Shown piece by piece: positions 44,232-53,534 of a DNA stretch of 64,000 nucleotides. Source of the stretch: an uncultured Actinobaculum sp. Its GTDB lineage: Bacteria > Actinomycetota > Actinomycetes > Actinomycetales > Actinomycetaceae. The stretch spans positions 71,829 through 135,828 of the forward strand of contig CALIHR010000027.1 of NCBI GenBank assembly GCA_938020505.1. The letters run 5' to 3'. A program made the translations under genes and the position numbers. The notes under the pieces were generated by a model. It was not told where the DNA came from, ran no database searches, and worked only from the letters and a program-made list of their open reading frames with translations. Positions within the stretch are counted from its first letter, which is position 1; each line of letters opens with the position of its first letter.

Positions 44232-45590
44232 GTGAGCATTGTGAGCGAAGGGGCTCAGGGCGGTTCGTCTTTCGAGCGGGTCCCGCCGCAGAACGTCGAC
44301 GCGGAGATGTCCGTTTTGGGGGGCATGATGTTGTCGAAGGACGCCATCGCCGACGTCATCGAGATTCTTCGCGCCACGGATTTTTACAGGCCGGCGCACG
44401 CTTCCGTGTACGACGTCGTTGTCGAGCTGTTCGGACGCGGCGACCCCGCCGACGCAGTGACCGTCGGCGCCGAGCTGAAGAGGAAGGGCGAACTGGAGCG
44501 CATCGGCGGCCTTCCCTATCTCCACACACTCGTGGCGACGGTCCCGACGGCCGCCAACGCGGCATACTACGCGGGCATCGTGCGCGAGCAGGCGCAGCTG
44601 CGCTCGCTTGTGGAGGTGGGAACGCGGATCGTCCAGCTGGGATACACGACGGACGGCGCGGACGTCGAGGGCCTTGTCAATCTGGCGCAGTCGGAGGTTT
44701 TCGCGGTTTCGGAGCAGCGCAATTCGACGAATTACGTCACCCTTGAACAGGTGGTTCCCGAACTTTACGAGGAGTTGGAGCGCAACGCGAACCGCGACGG
44801 CGGGCTGGACGGCGTGCCCACGGGCTTTTCGGAGCTTGACGCGAAGCTCAACGGGCTGCGTGCGGGCCAGATGATCATCATCGCTGCGCGTCCGGGCGGC
44901 GGCAAATCGACTTTGGCGATGGACATCTGCCGCTCGTGCGCCGTCCACAACAACAAGGCCGCCGCCTACTTCTCGCTGGAGATGAACCGGACGGAGCTTT
45001 CGATGCGGCTGCTCGCGGCCGAATCCCGCGTGTTCCTCGACCGGATGATCAAGGGCGAGCTGGAGACCCGGGACTGGCAGGAGATCGCCCGAACCCTCGA
45101 CAAGATCTCGCAGGCGCCCCTCATCGTAGACGATTCGCCGAACATGACGATGGGGGAGATTCGCGCCAAATCGCGCCGGATGAAGCAGCAGTTCGACATT
45201 CAGCTCATCGTCATCGACTATTTGCAGCTGTTGACGTCGGGAGGAAAGTCGGTGGAGTCTCGCCAGCAGGAGGTTTCCGAGTTTTCCCGTTCGATCAAAC
45301 TTTTGGCCAAGGAGCTTGAGATACCGATCGTCGCCGTCGCCCAGCTCAATCGAGATTCGGAAAAGCGCAACGACAAGCGCCCGCAGGTTGCGGACCTTCG
45401 CGAGTCGGGCTCTTTGGAGCAGGACGCCGACGTCGTGCTCCTCATCCATCGCGAGGACATGTTCAACGAGAACACGGAAAAGCAGGGCATGGCCGACATC
45501 ATCATCGGCAAGCAGCGATCGGGCCCGACGGGGATCGTAGAGCTGGCGTTCCAAGGGCATTTCTCGCGTTTTGCGGAGGTCGCCGACTGA
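44232..45590 (+). CDS. dnaB: Replicative DNA helicase
   Basis: A 452-residue hexameric 5'-3' helicase. The N-terminal domain starts at PPQNVDAEMSVLGGMMLS; after a linker the RecA-like domain has Walker A ARPGGGKST near 218-226, FSLEMNRTELSMRLLAAES, the Walker B region IQLIVIDYLQLL, and the arginine-finger region SGSLEQDADVV. No intein interrupts it, unlike in mycobacteria. GTG 44232 is chosen; a second GTG lies three codons downstream. It follows the DnaA-box cluster directly, which would place its transcription under DnaA influence. Confidence 0.97.
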   Translation: MSIVSEGAQGGSSFERVPPQNVDAEMSVLGGMMLSKDAIADVIEILRATDFYRPAHASVYDVVVELFGRGDPADAVTVGAELKRKGELERIGGLPYLHTLVATVPTAANAAYYAGIVREQAQLRSLVEVGTRIVQLGYTTDGADVEGLVNLAQSEVFAVSEQRNSTNYVTLEQVVPELYEELERNANRDGGLDGVPTGFSELDAKLNGLRAGQMIIIAARPGGGKSTLAMDICRSCAVHNNKAAAYFSLEMNRTELSMRLLAAESRVFLDRMIKGELETRDWQEIARTLDKISQAPLIVDDSPNMTMGEIRAKSRRMKQQFDIQLIVIDYLQLLTSGGKSVESRQQEVSEFSRSIKLLAKELEIPIVAVAQLNRDSEKRNDKRPQVADLRESGSLEQDADVVLLIHREDMFNENTEKQGMADIIIGKQRSGPTGIVELAFQGHFSRFAEVAD

Positions 45591-45791
45591 CCGCGGAAGG
45601 ACGTCGGCGGCGCTGCCGGCCCGCGGCGGAGCACACCGCCGGTCCTCGCGCCGCAAACGGTTGACGCCTCGCACACCGTCGGACAAAGCCGCACCGACGG
45701 CTCGGCTGGACACCGCCGGGGCGCGAGGCCGCGGCGCAGTTTGGCCGCCCCGGCAGCACGATTCAGCCGCGCCGCCGAAGCAGTGCGCCAA

Positions 45792-46586
45792 TCAGCCGCG
45801 ATAGGCCCCCTGCCACGCCCAATCGTAGGCCGTGCGGGCGGGAACCCGGCCTTTGATGGCGGCGGTCACCATGTCCTTGGCGACGCGGACGGCGTCCTCG
45901 ATCGCTGCCCCCTTGGCGAGTTCGGCGGTGACGGCCGCCGCCAGCGTGCAGCCCGCGCCGGAGACCTTGTACTCGCCGATCTTGGGCTCGGCGAACACTG
46001 CGGCCTTCTCGCCGTCCCAGAGCAGGTCGACAGCGTCGGGCCCGGGGAAGTCCACGCCGCCCTTGACCACAACGTGTTTCGGGCCGAGGGCGCCGATCCT
46101 GCGGGCGGCCTCCGTCATATCCTCGATCGTCTCAAGTTTGTCCATCCCCGCCAGCGTGCACGCTTCGAAATAGTTCGGCGTGGCGACCGTGGCGAGCGGG
46201 AGGATCTTGGCTTTCAGGGCTTCGTCCGTGGACGCGCCGAGCTCTCCGCCCTTGCAGATGAGCACAGGGTCGAGGACGACGTTCTTCCACTCCTGGCTCT
46301 TGAGCCCTTCTTCGACGACGTCGATCGTCTCCGGCGTTCCGAGCATGCCGATCTTCACCGTGTCGATGTCCCGAATGCCGAGTGCGGCCTCGATCTGGTC
46401 GTGTATGAGTTCGGGGGCGATCGGGGCGAAACGATGGTTGAAGTCGTCCTTCGGATCGACGGAGACGATGCACGTCAAGGTTCCCATGCCATAGACGCCC
46501 AGCTGGTGGAAAGTTTTGAGATCGACTTGGATTCCGGCGCCGCCGGTCGCTTCGGATCCGGCAATGACATAGGCGTACGTGACCAT
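45792..46586 (-). CDS. Pyridoxal kinase / hydroxymethylpyrimidine kinase (ThiD/PdxK type)
   Basis: A 264-residue ribokinase-fold enzyme. Key parts are SEATGGAGIQVDLKTF (substrate loop), KIGMLGTPETID, VLDPVLICKGGE, and the C-terminal anion hole SGAGCTLAAAVTAELA, in which Cys replaces the usual Asp of GTGD, as in Gram-positive PdxK enzymes derived from ThiD. It phosphorylates pyridoxal or HMP for cofactor salvage; which of the two cannot be settled here, and PdxK is slightly favoured. AAGGAG precedes the ATG. Small inverted repeats (46605-46620, 46623-46637) lie upstream. Confidence 0.88.
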   Translation of the reverse strand: MVTYAYVIAGSEATGGAGIQVDLKTFHQLGVYGMGTLTCIVSVDPKDDFNHRFAPIAPELIHDQIEAALGIRDIDTVKIGMLGTPETIDVVEEGLKSQEWKNVVLDPVLICKGGELGASTDEALKAKILPLATVATPNYFEACTLAGMDKLETIEDMTEAARRIGALGPKHVVVKGGVDFPGPDAVDLLWDGEKAAVFAEPKIGEYKVSGAGCTLAAAVTAELAKGAAIEDAVRVAKDMVTAAIKGRVPARTAYDWAWQGAYRG

Positions 46587-46711
46587 AATGCTCCTTCGTT
46601 AGCGGCCCGCCAAGGCGGGCATGCGGCAATCTGCCGCGACATCGGTACGATACTAGTACGTCAGGCGGGGCGCTGTCCTTGGCGCTCCTCACGCTCCGCC
46701 GGTCGCCTTCC

Positions 46712-47251
46712 CTAGTTTCCGTCGGCCACACCCGGGCTGAGTTCGAAACCCGGGGCGGGCTCGTAGCAGAAGTGTGCGATGCCGCCGCCTCCAAACTTGG
46801 CTTCGCCCGAGGCCGGTGTGATGCCCGTGAGGGTGAATCGCCCTGCGTCCTTTTGTGTGACAGATTCCCCGACCCTCAGCTTGCTGGCCGGCAAATTGGT
46901 GCCGTTGATCGTGGCGACTTTTTCGCCGTCGTCATCGACTCTCACTCCGTTCACAGAAAACGACGGCGACATCTTTTTGCCGGGCCGGAAAAGGGCTGAT
47001 TCCTGAATGCTGATGATGTAACCGTTGCAGGCCATTGTGGTGCCTCCTGTCGAGGGTTGCGTGGAAGTCGACGGTTGTAACGAAGTCGACGGTTGTGTTG
47101 ATGTCGAAGGTTGTGTAGGAGTCGGGAGTTGCGTCGGAGCTGCCGACGAGCTCTTGAGGTTTGTCGAGGGGCCAGTTGTCTCCGGATTGAGCGCGCAGCT
47201 TGTCGCCGCCAGGCAAATGGCGGCAAGCGCTTTCAGCTGTTGAGTGATCAT
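46712..47251 (-). CDS. Lipoprotein coupled to the calpain-like effector (possible immunity protein)
   Basis: A 179-residue predicted lipoprotein. The signal MITQQLKALAAICLAATSC ends at a lipobox-like AATSC (Cys near 19), followed by a Thr/Ser/Pro/Gln repeat stretch (TQPSTS units) and a C-terminal domain of about 110 residues with two Cys. ATG 47251 overlaps the stop of the calpain-like gene by 4 bp (ATGA), so expression is coupled. A start further upstream (47305) lies within the protease gene and is rejected. No family was recognised. Immediate coupling after a toxin-like protease suggests immunity or inhibition, which is inference. Confidence 0.72.
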   Translation of the reverse strand: MITQQLKALAAICLAATSCALNPETTGPSTNLKSSSAAPTQLPTPTQPSTSTQPSTSLQPSTSTQPSTGGTTMACNGYIISIQESALFRPGKKMSPSFSVNGVRVDDDGEKVATINGTNLPASKLRVGESVTQKDAGRFTLTGITPASGEAKFGGGGIAHFCYEPAPGFELSPGVADGN

Positions 47252-48588
47252 GATGGGTAGTTTCCAATTGCGACGTCGCCGTAGTACTTCTCGAAATCCT
47301 CCCAAGACATCGTGAACTCAGCGGGAGCATCTTCTCCGTCGGTCTGGTTCAATCCCCAGGGATTGCGCATGGTAACGCCATTGCTGTCGGAGGATACGAC
47401 AGTGTAAGAGTGGTTGGAGACTATGTGAATTGTCTGTGGCTGGCCGTTGATTGTTACGGTTGCCTTCCCGTTGCCGTCCTTATCGAAACCGGGAAGCGAA
47501 GCGTTTGTATCGGCCACCACCGGGTGATCTTTCGCGGCGTTTCCGATTTCCGTGCGTTGCTCCTCGCTGTAACCTGAAAACAGGCCTAAGAAACCCTCGT
47601 TCCGGTCTATCCTCTTGGCTTCCTCTCCGGTGATGTCCTTCATGGCGTCTGCCGGCCATCCGCCGCTGATCCCTGGTCCGTTTGGAGTGGAACCGGCGGT
47701 TCCGCCCGGGTGGATCTGGCCGTACGCGGACTCGAATATGGAAGCGAGGCTGGGCTCGCCGTCTTTTCCCTTTACTCCATTCTGGTAGAAGTCGGTGACC
47801 AGGACTGTTTGCGAAGCAGACGAATCGGGGTGAAGAGGATCGTCGTAGACGGTCACAAGATAGCCGTCTTGCCTGCCGGCTTCGTCGTAATGAGGCTTTA
47901 CGCAGGAGCGCAGCCACTCGTCGCCCTTATCTGTCTGCATAATCGCGGCCAAGGAGGCGAGATAATAGCAGTCTCCGATGCTTCCCTGATTGACGAGGTT
48001 CGGGTCGGGGTTTTCCAGTTGCCCGTTGATCCTTTTGATGTCGTCGTCCGACAGTTCGGTGCGTCGTCCAATCGACGTGCCGTTGTTTCGATTGAGCGGT
48101 TCGATGTGCAGGTGCTTTCGCATTTCCGCCGCGCATACGGTCGCGTCCTCCTCCGTCTGCTTGAATGTGTTGTGATATTCGGCGCGAATCCGGCTGGCGG
48201 AATCTTTCAAATCGTCATAGACCTTCTTTTTGTCTGCGTCAGGCGCCTCGTTGACCTGCCTGTCGTAGTCCTTCAGGATGGCCCGCTGTTCGGCGACCGC
48301 TTTCTTCCGTTCGCTTAAAATCCAGGCAAAAGCTTCGAGGGACTCTGCGCCGTCGGACAGGCCGCCGCTCAGGACGGCGAGATCTTCGGATTGCACGTTC
48401 TTGGACACGTTGAACGCGGCGGCAGATTTTCCTTTCCAATTGGGCGCGAACCCGTTGGAGCGGCGGACGTCAGAATGTATGTCTGCCGCTTCGCCGGCAT
48501 TGGATCGAAGTCTCGCCGCCGTGGCAAACAGACGGTCTGGTTTTCCCGGGAGTTCGCCGATGAAAAGGGAAAAGTAGGGGATGGACAT
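47248..48588 (-). CDS. Calpain-family cysteine protease with N-terminal WXG domain (candidate T7SS effector)
   Basis: A 446-residue protein. Residues 1-160 are helical with a W-x-G at 51-53 (NWKGKSAAAFN), the hallmark of type VII secretion substrates. Residues 190-446 are a C2/calpain-type protease: Cys207 in NQGSIGDCYYLASLAAI, His393 in SNHSYTVVS, and Asn409 in MRNPWGLNQ complete the catalytic triad. The small WXG-like partner gene lies just upstream (48718-49080) and a lipoprotein is coupled downstream. Bacterial calpain domains occur in secreted polymorphic toxins, so an antibacterial or host-directed effector is plausible. No secretion machinery is in the window. AAAGGAGG precedes the ATG. 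Confidence 0.85.
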   Translation of the reverse strand: MSIPYFSLFIGELPGKPDRLFATAARLRSNAGEAADIHSDVRRSNGFAPNWKGKSAAAFNVSKNVQSEDLAVLSGGLSDGAESLEAFAWILSERKKAVAEQRAILKDYDRQVNEAPDADKKKVYDDLKDSASRIRAEYHNTFKQTEEDATVCAAEMRKHLHIEPLNRNNGTSIGRRTELSDDDIKRINGQLENPDPNLVNQGSIGDCYYLASLAAIMQTDKGDEWLRSCVKPHYDEAGRQDGYLVTVYDDPLHPDSSASQTVLVTDFYQNGVKGKDGEPSLASIFESAYGQIHPGGTAGSTPNGPGISGGWPADAMKDITGEEAKRIDRNEGFLGLFSGYSEEQRTEIGNAAKDHPVVADTNASLPGFDKDGNGKATVTINGQPQTIHIVSNHSYTVVSSDSNGVTMRNPWGLNQTDGEDAPAEFTMSWEDFEKYYGDVAIGNYPS

Positions 48589-48717
48589 GTTTCCTCCTTT
48601 GAACCGTGTGTGTCGTATTGGGCGGGATTGGACGGGAAACGTGAATTAGCTCAGTCAATCGCAAAGCACGGCCTGCCGCCGGAGTGCAACCTAGTTGATT
48701 TCATATCCATGGAATCC

Positions 48718-49080
48718 TTAAAACTTGTCGGGGTCCCAGTTGAATACGTAGCTCCAATTGAAGGTTAATTGCAGTACAGGGCCCATTACCGGTCCGAACT
48801 TATCGCAGAAATCGTGGGCGGCGTCGGCGTCGGTCTCACCGATATGTTGCGATGTGAAGTCGATGCCTTCGGCTGTCTTTTCACACCAGGAACGACTCCC
48901 TGCGATTCGTTTTTTCGCGTTACTCAGAAAATCTTCGCATGCCGAGGCCAGATCGTCCGATCCTGTCGAGGATGCGTCCGGACTGTCGGGAAGGCCGATC
49001 TTGGACAGACTATTCGAGTCCGCAATGAGGCGGGACCTTAACGTTTCCAGCTCTGAGGGGTCGGCAGAAACAATGGACAT
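48718..49080 (-). CDS. WXG100-like partner of the calpain effector
   Basis: A 120-residue mostly helical protein of ESAT-6-like size. A strict W-x-G is not evident (a GSRSWCEKTAEG segment sits near 63-74), and the C-terminus is aromatic (FNWSYVFNWDPDKF). ATG 49080 has AAGGAA eight bases upstream and is preferred to a start 13 codons earlier. Gene size, helical nature and position directly before a WXG-domain effector argue for a small partner/chaperone of type VII secretion. It has three cysteines, unusual for this group. Confidence 0.65.
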   Translation of the reverse strand: MSIVSADPSELETLRSRLIADSNSLSKIGLPDSPDASSTGSDDLASACEDFLSNAKKRIAGSRSWCEKTAEGIDFTSQHIGETDADAAHDFCDKFGPVMGPVLQLTFNWSYVFNWDPDKF

Positions 49081-49206
49081 TGATATTCCTTCGTTAAGAA
49101 GCGTGTATGTGGTGTGCACAAGGCGAACATGCCCGCGACACCGCGCTTTGCGGCGACCGATGCCTTGGCCATAGACTATCGCCGTCAGCAGATTATTGTT
49201 AGCAGA

Positions 49207-50052
49207 TTACCGGGCAGCTCTCTCCATCGTCTCGGGGTGATACCCGGTGCGCCCGGCCTCGCCGCGGTCGAGCGAGTCGATCGCTTCGACGTCGTCGGGG
49301 GCGAGGGCGACGTCGGCGGAAGCGAAGTTCTCGGCTATCCGGGCAGGCGTGACGGACTTGGGGAAAACGATGTGCCCCTTGGCGAAATGCCAGGCGAGAA
49401 CCGCCTGCGCGGGCGTGCAGCCGTGTGCGGAGGCGATGCTCGCGACGACGGGGTCGTCCGCTATTGCGCCGCGCACGAGGGGCGCCCACGCTTCGACGGC
49501 GATGCCGTTGTCGCGGCAGAACTGCGCCACCTCGCGGTTTTGGAACAGCGGATGCAGCTCGATCTGGTTGACTGCGGGAACCGTGCTCGACTCGTCGATG
49601 AGCAGCTGCAGATGGTCGCGCTCGAAGTTCGAGACGCCGATCGACCGTGCGCGGCCCTCGCCGACAAACTCCTCCATGGTCTTCCACGCGCTGAGGTATC
49701 CCGTCCCGTAGAGGTTGGGCAGCGGCCAGTGGATGAGGAACAGGTCGACGTAGTCGAGGCCGAGTTTCGTCAAAGACTCCGCAAAGGATGCGCGGGCGCG
49801 GTCGGGGGCGTGATTGTCGTTGTCGAGTTTCGTGGTGACGAACAGTTCCTCGCGGGGTATCGACGACGCCGCAATCGCCGCCCCGACCTCCGCCTCGTTG
49901 CCGTACATCTGCGCGGTGTCGATGTGCCGGTAGCCGATCGAGAGGGCGTGTTCGACCGTCCTTTGCGTGTCCTCCCCCGTGATCTTGTATGTGCCGAAGC
50001 CGAGTTGGGGGATCGTGTGGCCGCTGTTGAGGGTGATGTTTCGAATGCTCAT
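49207..50052 (-). CDS. Aldo/keto reductase
   Basis: A 281-residue NADPH-dependent reductase of the AKR5-type group. The barrel starts with LGFGTYKI, and the catalytic tetrad is visible as Asp and Tyr in HIDTAQMYGNE, Lys in VTTKL and His in LIHWPLP. GVSNFERDHL and the C-terminal FPKSVTPARIAEN bind the cofactor. Family members include 2,5-diketo-gluconate reductases; the physiological substrate is unclear. The ribosome-binding site is weak (AAGAGAATTAAG). Confidence 0.93.
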   Translation of the reverse strand: MSIRNITLNSGHTIPQLGFGTYKITGEDTQRTVEHALSIGYRHIDTAQMYGNEAEVGAAIAASSIPREELFVTTKLDNDNHAPDRARASFAESLTKLGLDYVDLFLIHWPLPNLYGTGYLSAWKTMEEFVGEGRARSIGVSNFERDHLQLLIDESSTVPAVNQIELHPLFQNREVAQFCRDNGIAVEAWAPLVRGAIADDPVVASIASAHGCTPAQAVLAWHFAKGHIVFPKSVTPARIAENFASADVALAPDDVEAIDSLDRGEAGRTGYHPETMERAAR

Positions 50053-50354
50053 GTCTTAATTCTCTTAAGTTTTCGGCCTCGACGGAAGTGACGACGGTCC
50101 GGCGGAGGCATTCAATCAGTTCCGCGCATCGCCCGGCCGCATGCGGAGCCCGAACTTCTGACAAGGCTCGGCATCGCGGCGGAGTCCGGCCGTTTGGCGA
50201 GGGTTCGCTGATTCAGTGACCTTGCGATTCGCCGAAGGCCGGGCTAGGCCGGGCGCTGCTGATCGGTTGCCTTCCTGTTGCGCCATTCGGCGCCGCGCAA
50301 TCAATCGGCGTCGAGCAGCCGATCCGCGCCGTGTATGTAGTTTGCTCCGTGCTT
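50053..50354. other. Gap between the aldo/keto reductase and the siderophore reductase
   Basis: About 300 bp without a gene. It has a small inverted repeat CTTAA-TTCTC-TTAAG at 50055-50069, close to the reductase start, and GC-rich short inverted repeats at 50228-50260. No promoter was clear. Confidence 0.4.
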
Positions 50355-51356
50355 TCAGTCTGTGCCGCGCATTGCGCGGCCGAGGGAATCTGCGGCCAGC
50401 GCGGAGGCCTCCGGGATGACGATCATTGACTCGTCTGCCACTCGATCATGGTTCGACTCAGCCGAATACTCCGATTCCGCACGCCCCGCGTGCCAGTACC
50501 CGATGATGAGCTGGTTTCGCCGCGGCACTCCCCGCTCGCGCAGGTCTTTGCGCATGTCGCGGACCACGTGCGACTCGGCCGAGACCCAAGCGAAGACCCC
50601 GTCGAGATCCGACGGGAGTTCGAGGGCGCTCCCGGCTTCCGTCAGCAGGCGCGAGGCGGCCGGGTCCGTTCCCCGCCGGTGCAGCCACCGCACGTTGACG
50701 CCGGGCGGGCACGCGAGCGGCTGCTCGTCAGCCTCGGCGTCGACCTCGATGAGCGCGACGCCCCGCTGCTCCTCGGGCAGAGTCTCCAGGATCGCGGCAA
50801 GTGCTGGAACTCCCGTGTCGTCGGCCATGAGGAGAATCCAGTCGCAGGCCCGAGGGAGCCTGCCGCCTCCGCCGACGGCGCCGATGACGTCTCCCGGACG
50901 GGCGGACTCCGCCCAGGAGGAGGCCAAGCCCGCGCCGTGCCGCACGAAGTCCACGTCCATCCAGGATTCCTCCACGCTGTAGGCGCGGACCGTGTACGTT
51001 CTCACCCTTTCGCGCTGGCCCGACGCATAGGCGTACCGCCCGCGCTCGCCGAATTTCGGGAGGTCGAGCACGGGCCCGTCGGGGAAAAACAACTTGACGT
51101 TTGGAACCCTGGGGCGGCTGAGATAGCCCGCCACGGCCGGGCCCGCGAAGCGTATCCTCCGCATCGAGCGGGTGACGTCGCTGACCTTTTCCACGACGAT
51201 GGCGGCGGGCAGCCCTTCCGTGGCTATGGAGTGCTCGTGGTGCTCGTGGCGTTCATGCTTCTCGTGGCGCTCGCGGCCTTCGCGCGGTTTGTGGGGGCCG
51301 CTGCCAGCGTGCGCGTCGTTGTCGTTATGGTTGGCATTTCCTTTGGTGTCAGGCAT
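50355..51356 (-). CDS. Siderophore-interacting protein (FAD-dependent ferric-siderophore reductase)
   Basis: A 333-residue SIP-family flavoprotein. The N-terminus is unusual: a His/Glu-rich run at about 29-42 (ERHEKHERHEHHEH) after a hydrophilic lead that may bind metal. The FAD-binding barrel has RTYTVRAYSVEES, and the NAD(P)H part has LLMADDTGVPALAAILETLP, VFAWVSAESHVVRDMRKDL and the C-terminal IIGYWHAG, all typical of SIP proteins. The enzyme reduces Fe(III)-siderophore in the cytoplasm to release Fe(II). ATG 51356 follows AAGG; frames from further upstream overlap the ATPase gene. It is last in the iron-uptake operon. Confidence 0.9.
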   Translation of the reverse strand: MPDTKGNANHNDNDAHAGSGPHKPREGRERHEKHERHEHHEHSIATEGLPAAIVVEKVSDVTRSMRRIRFAGPAVAGYLSRPRVPNVKLFFPDGPVLDLPKFGERGRYAYASGQRERVRTYTVRAYSVEESWMDVDFVRHGAGLASSWAESARPGDVIGAVGGGGRLPRACDWILLMADDTGVPALAAILETLPEEQRGVALIEVDAEADEQPLACPPGVNVRWLHRRGTDPAASRLLTEAGSALELPSDLDGVFAWVSAESHVVRDMRKDLRERGVPRRNQLIIGYWHAGRAESEYSAESNHDRVADESMIVIPEASALAADSLGRAMRGTD

Positions 51357-51480
51357 TTCTGACCTTTCCTTGAATTGTCTGCTTTGTCTGGCCTGCGCGG
51401 CGGACGGTTTGCACGGTGGAGGGATCGGGCGGCGGACGGTTTGCCCAGCCGGACTCGCGCGCCTGACCGTCAGGCGGCGG

Positions 51481-52305
51481 TCAGGTTTGCCGGGCGTCAA
51501 GCGGCACGACGAGCGGGAGCCCCGTGTGAGGGTCGGGAATGCACATGCAGGAGATTCCGTAGATTTCGTCGATGAGCTCCGCCGTGACGATTTCGGCCGG
51601 CGCGCCGGTGGCTGCGATGCGCCCTTCCTTCATGACGATGAGATGGGTGGCGTAGCGGAATGCGAGATTGAGGTCGTGGAGCACCGTCACCAGTGTGAAA
51701 TCGCCGGATTCGTGGAGGCTGCGGCAAAGGTCGAGCACCTCGAGTTGGTGGGCGATGTCCAGGTACGTGGTCGGTTCGTCGAGAAGGAGAAGAGGGGTCT
51801 CTTGCGCCAGCACGAGCGCGATCCAGGCGCGTTGGCGTTGGCCTCCGGAGAGGCTGTCGACCGCGCGGTCAGCCAGCTCGAGCGTCCGAGTCGCAGCCAA
51901 TGCGGCGTCGACGGCGGCGTCGTCCTTCGCCGACCACTGCCTGAAGAACGACTGGTGGGGAAACCGCCCGCGGGCGACGAGGTCGCGCACCGTGATGCCG
52001 TGGGGCGCGTTTGAGCTTTGAGGGAGGAGGCCGAGCCTGCGCGCGACCTGTTTTGCCGGGTAGGAGGCAATTTCCCTTCCGTCGAGCAGCACCGTGCCCT
52101 CGCGCGGTTCGAGGAGGCGCGACAGAGCGCGCAAAAGGGTCGATTTTCCGCACGCATTCGGCCCGATGACGGCCGTGAAGGATTGGGCGGGCACTTCGAC
52201 GTCGAGCTCCCGGCTGACCGTCGTGTTCCCGTAGGCCAAGTGCAGGCCGCGGCCGACGAGCGGGTTGCCCGCGCCGCCGTCTTTCGTTCTTTTGACGCCG
52301 TCCAT
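51481..52305 (-). CDS. fecE: Iron-siderophore ABC transporter ATPase
   Basis: A 274-residue FecE/FepC-type ATPase with Walker A GPNACGKST near 45, signature LSGGQRQRAWIALVLAQ, Walker B LLLLDEPTTYLDI and H-loop VLHDLNLAFRYATHLI. These motifs (especially TTYLDI and HDLNLA) are diagnostic of iron-siderophore importers. It energises the FecCD permease. It is the fourth gene of the uptake operon, about 86 bp after fecD. Confidence 0.93.
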   Translation of the reverse strand: MDGVKRTKDGGAGNPLVGRGLHLAYGNTTVSRELDVEVPAQSFTAVIGPNACGKSTLLRALSRLLEPREGTVLLDGREIASYPAKQVARRLGLLPQSSNAPHGITVRDLVARGRFPHQSFFRQWSAKDDAAVDAALAATRTLELADRAVDSLSGGQRQRAWIALVLAQETPLLLLDEPTTYLDIAHQLEVLDLCRSLHESGDFTLVTVLHDLNLAFRYATHLIVMKEGRIAATGAPAEIVTAELIDEIYGISCMCIPDPHTGLPLVVPLDARQT

Positions 52306-52391
52306 TCTCCTCTTTCGGATCGAGAGCCGCGAAAGCCTTCGGCTCAGTCTGGTCGAGTCGGTCTGATTGGATCAGTCCATGCCTTTGCCGC

Positions 52392-53534
52392 CTACACCGT
52401 CGGCGACCGGGCGATGAGCCACAGCAAATACACGCCGCCGATCAGCGCGGTCGCCAGGCCGACGGGCACGTCGACGCCCACGGGCACGCGCATCGAGGCG
52501 ACGTCGGCCGCCGTGAGCATCGTCGAGCCCATGAGCGCCGATGTGAAAATGTGGAGGCGCCCGCTGCGGGTCAGCCTTGCCACGGCCTGCGGCGCGGCCA
52601 GAGCGACGAAGGCGATGGGGCCGGTGGCCGCCACCGCGGTCGACGTCAGGGCAACCGCGGCGAGCATTGCGGCGACCCTCAGGCGCTCGGGCCGGATCCC
52701 CGCCTGCGTCGCCTGGTCGTCGCCCATCTCCAATATGTCGAGGCGCCGCGACATTCCGCACAGCGCGGGCACAAGGAGGACGACGGCGACGGCGACGACA
52801 AGCGCCTGCTCCCACGTGCGGGCGTTGAGCGAGCCTGACAGCCACATCGACGCGAGGGCGGTCTGCTCGGCGTCGCCGTAGGCAAGCAGGAGCGAGTTGA
52901 CGGCCGTCAAGAAAGAACTGACGCCGATGCCCACAAGAACCAGCTGATATCCGGTGCTGTGCCCGGCGCGCCGCGCAAGCAGGTATACGGCCGTCGCGGT
53001 CGCCATTCCGCCGCAGGTCGCCGCAAACGCCGTTTCTCGGGCCTCGCCCGCGAGCACCGCCACGCTGACGATGCCCCCCGTCGCCGCCCCCGTGGTGAAA
53101 CCGATGACGTCGGGAGAGCCCAAAGGGTTGCGAGAGACCGATTGGAAGACCGCGCCGGCCGCCCCGAGCGCGGCTCCGACGGCCAGGGCGGCGACGAATC
53201 TGGGGAGGCGGACGGTCTCGACGATGCGCACGGTCTGTTCGTCGCCGGAGCGTCCCAGAAGGACTTTGACGATTTCTTCCGCCCCGATGGGCGTGCTGCC
53301 CGTGCCGATGTGCACGAGGCCGACGGCTGCGAGAAGCGCCGCGGCCGCCGCGCCGACGACGAGGGCGCCCCTCGTCGCTTCCAGGCGAACGGGGCCCGCC
53401 GCGATCCTGATCTTCCCGCGAGCTTTCCTTCCGCCACGTGAAATCGGCGCGCTCTTCGCATTTCCGCCTGCATCCGCCTTCTTTCTGCCCGTGTCCACGG
53501 GTTTTCCGTTCGCGTTCCGCCCTTTCCCGCTCAC
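52392..53534 (-). CDS. fecD: Iron-siderophore ABC permease, second subunit
   Basis: A 380-residue FecCD-family permease with about ten membrane helices. After a basic N-terminal extension of 45 residues come the family motifs RLPRFVAALAVGAALGAAGA, QSVSRNPLGSPDVIGFTTGA, and the coupling loop region GDDQATQAGI. GTG 53534 overlaps the fecC stop (GTGA), and the longer open frame upstream runs through fecC in the wrong frame. It forms a heterodimer with fecC. Confidence 0.92.
   Translation of the reverse strand: MSGKGRNANGKPVDTGRKKADAGGNAKSAPISRGGRKARGKIRIAAGPVRLEATRGALVVGAAAAALLAAVGLVHIGTGSTPIGAEEIVKVLLGRSGDEQTVRIVETVRLPRFVAALAVGAALGAAGAVFQSVSRNPLGSPDVIGFTTGAATGGIVSVAVLAGEARETAFAATCGGMATATAVYLLARRAGHSTGYQLVLVGIGVSSFLTAVNSLLLAYGDAEQTALASMWLSGSLNARTWEQALVVAVAVVLLVPALCGMSRRLDILEMGDDQATQAGIRPERLRVAAMLAAVALTSTAVAATGPIAFVALAAPQAVARLTRSGRLHIFTSALMGSTMLTAADVASMRVPVGVDVPVGLATALIGGVYLLWLIARSPTV

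Noticed and set aside
44232..45590. Possible intein in dnaB
   Set aside because: The protein has normal length and uninterrupted motifs.
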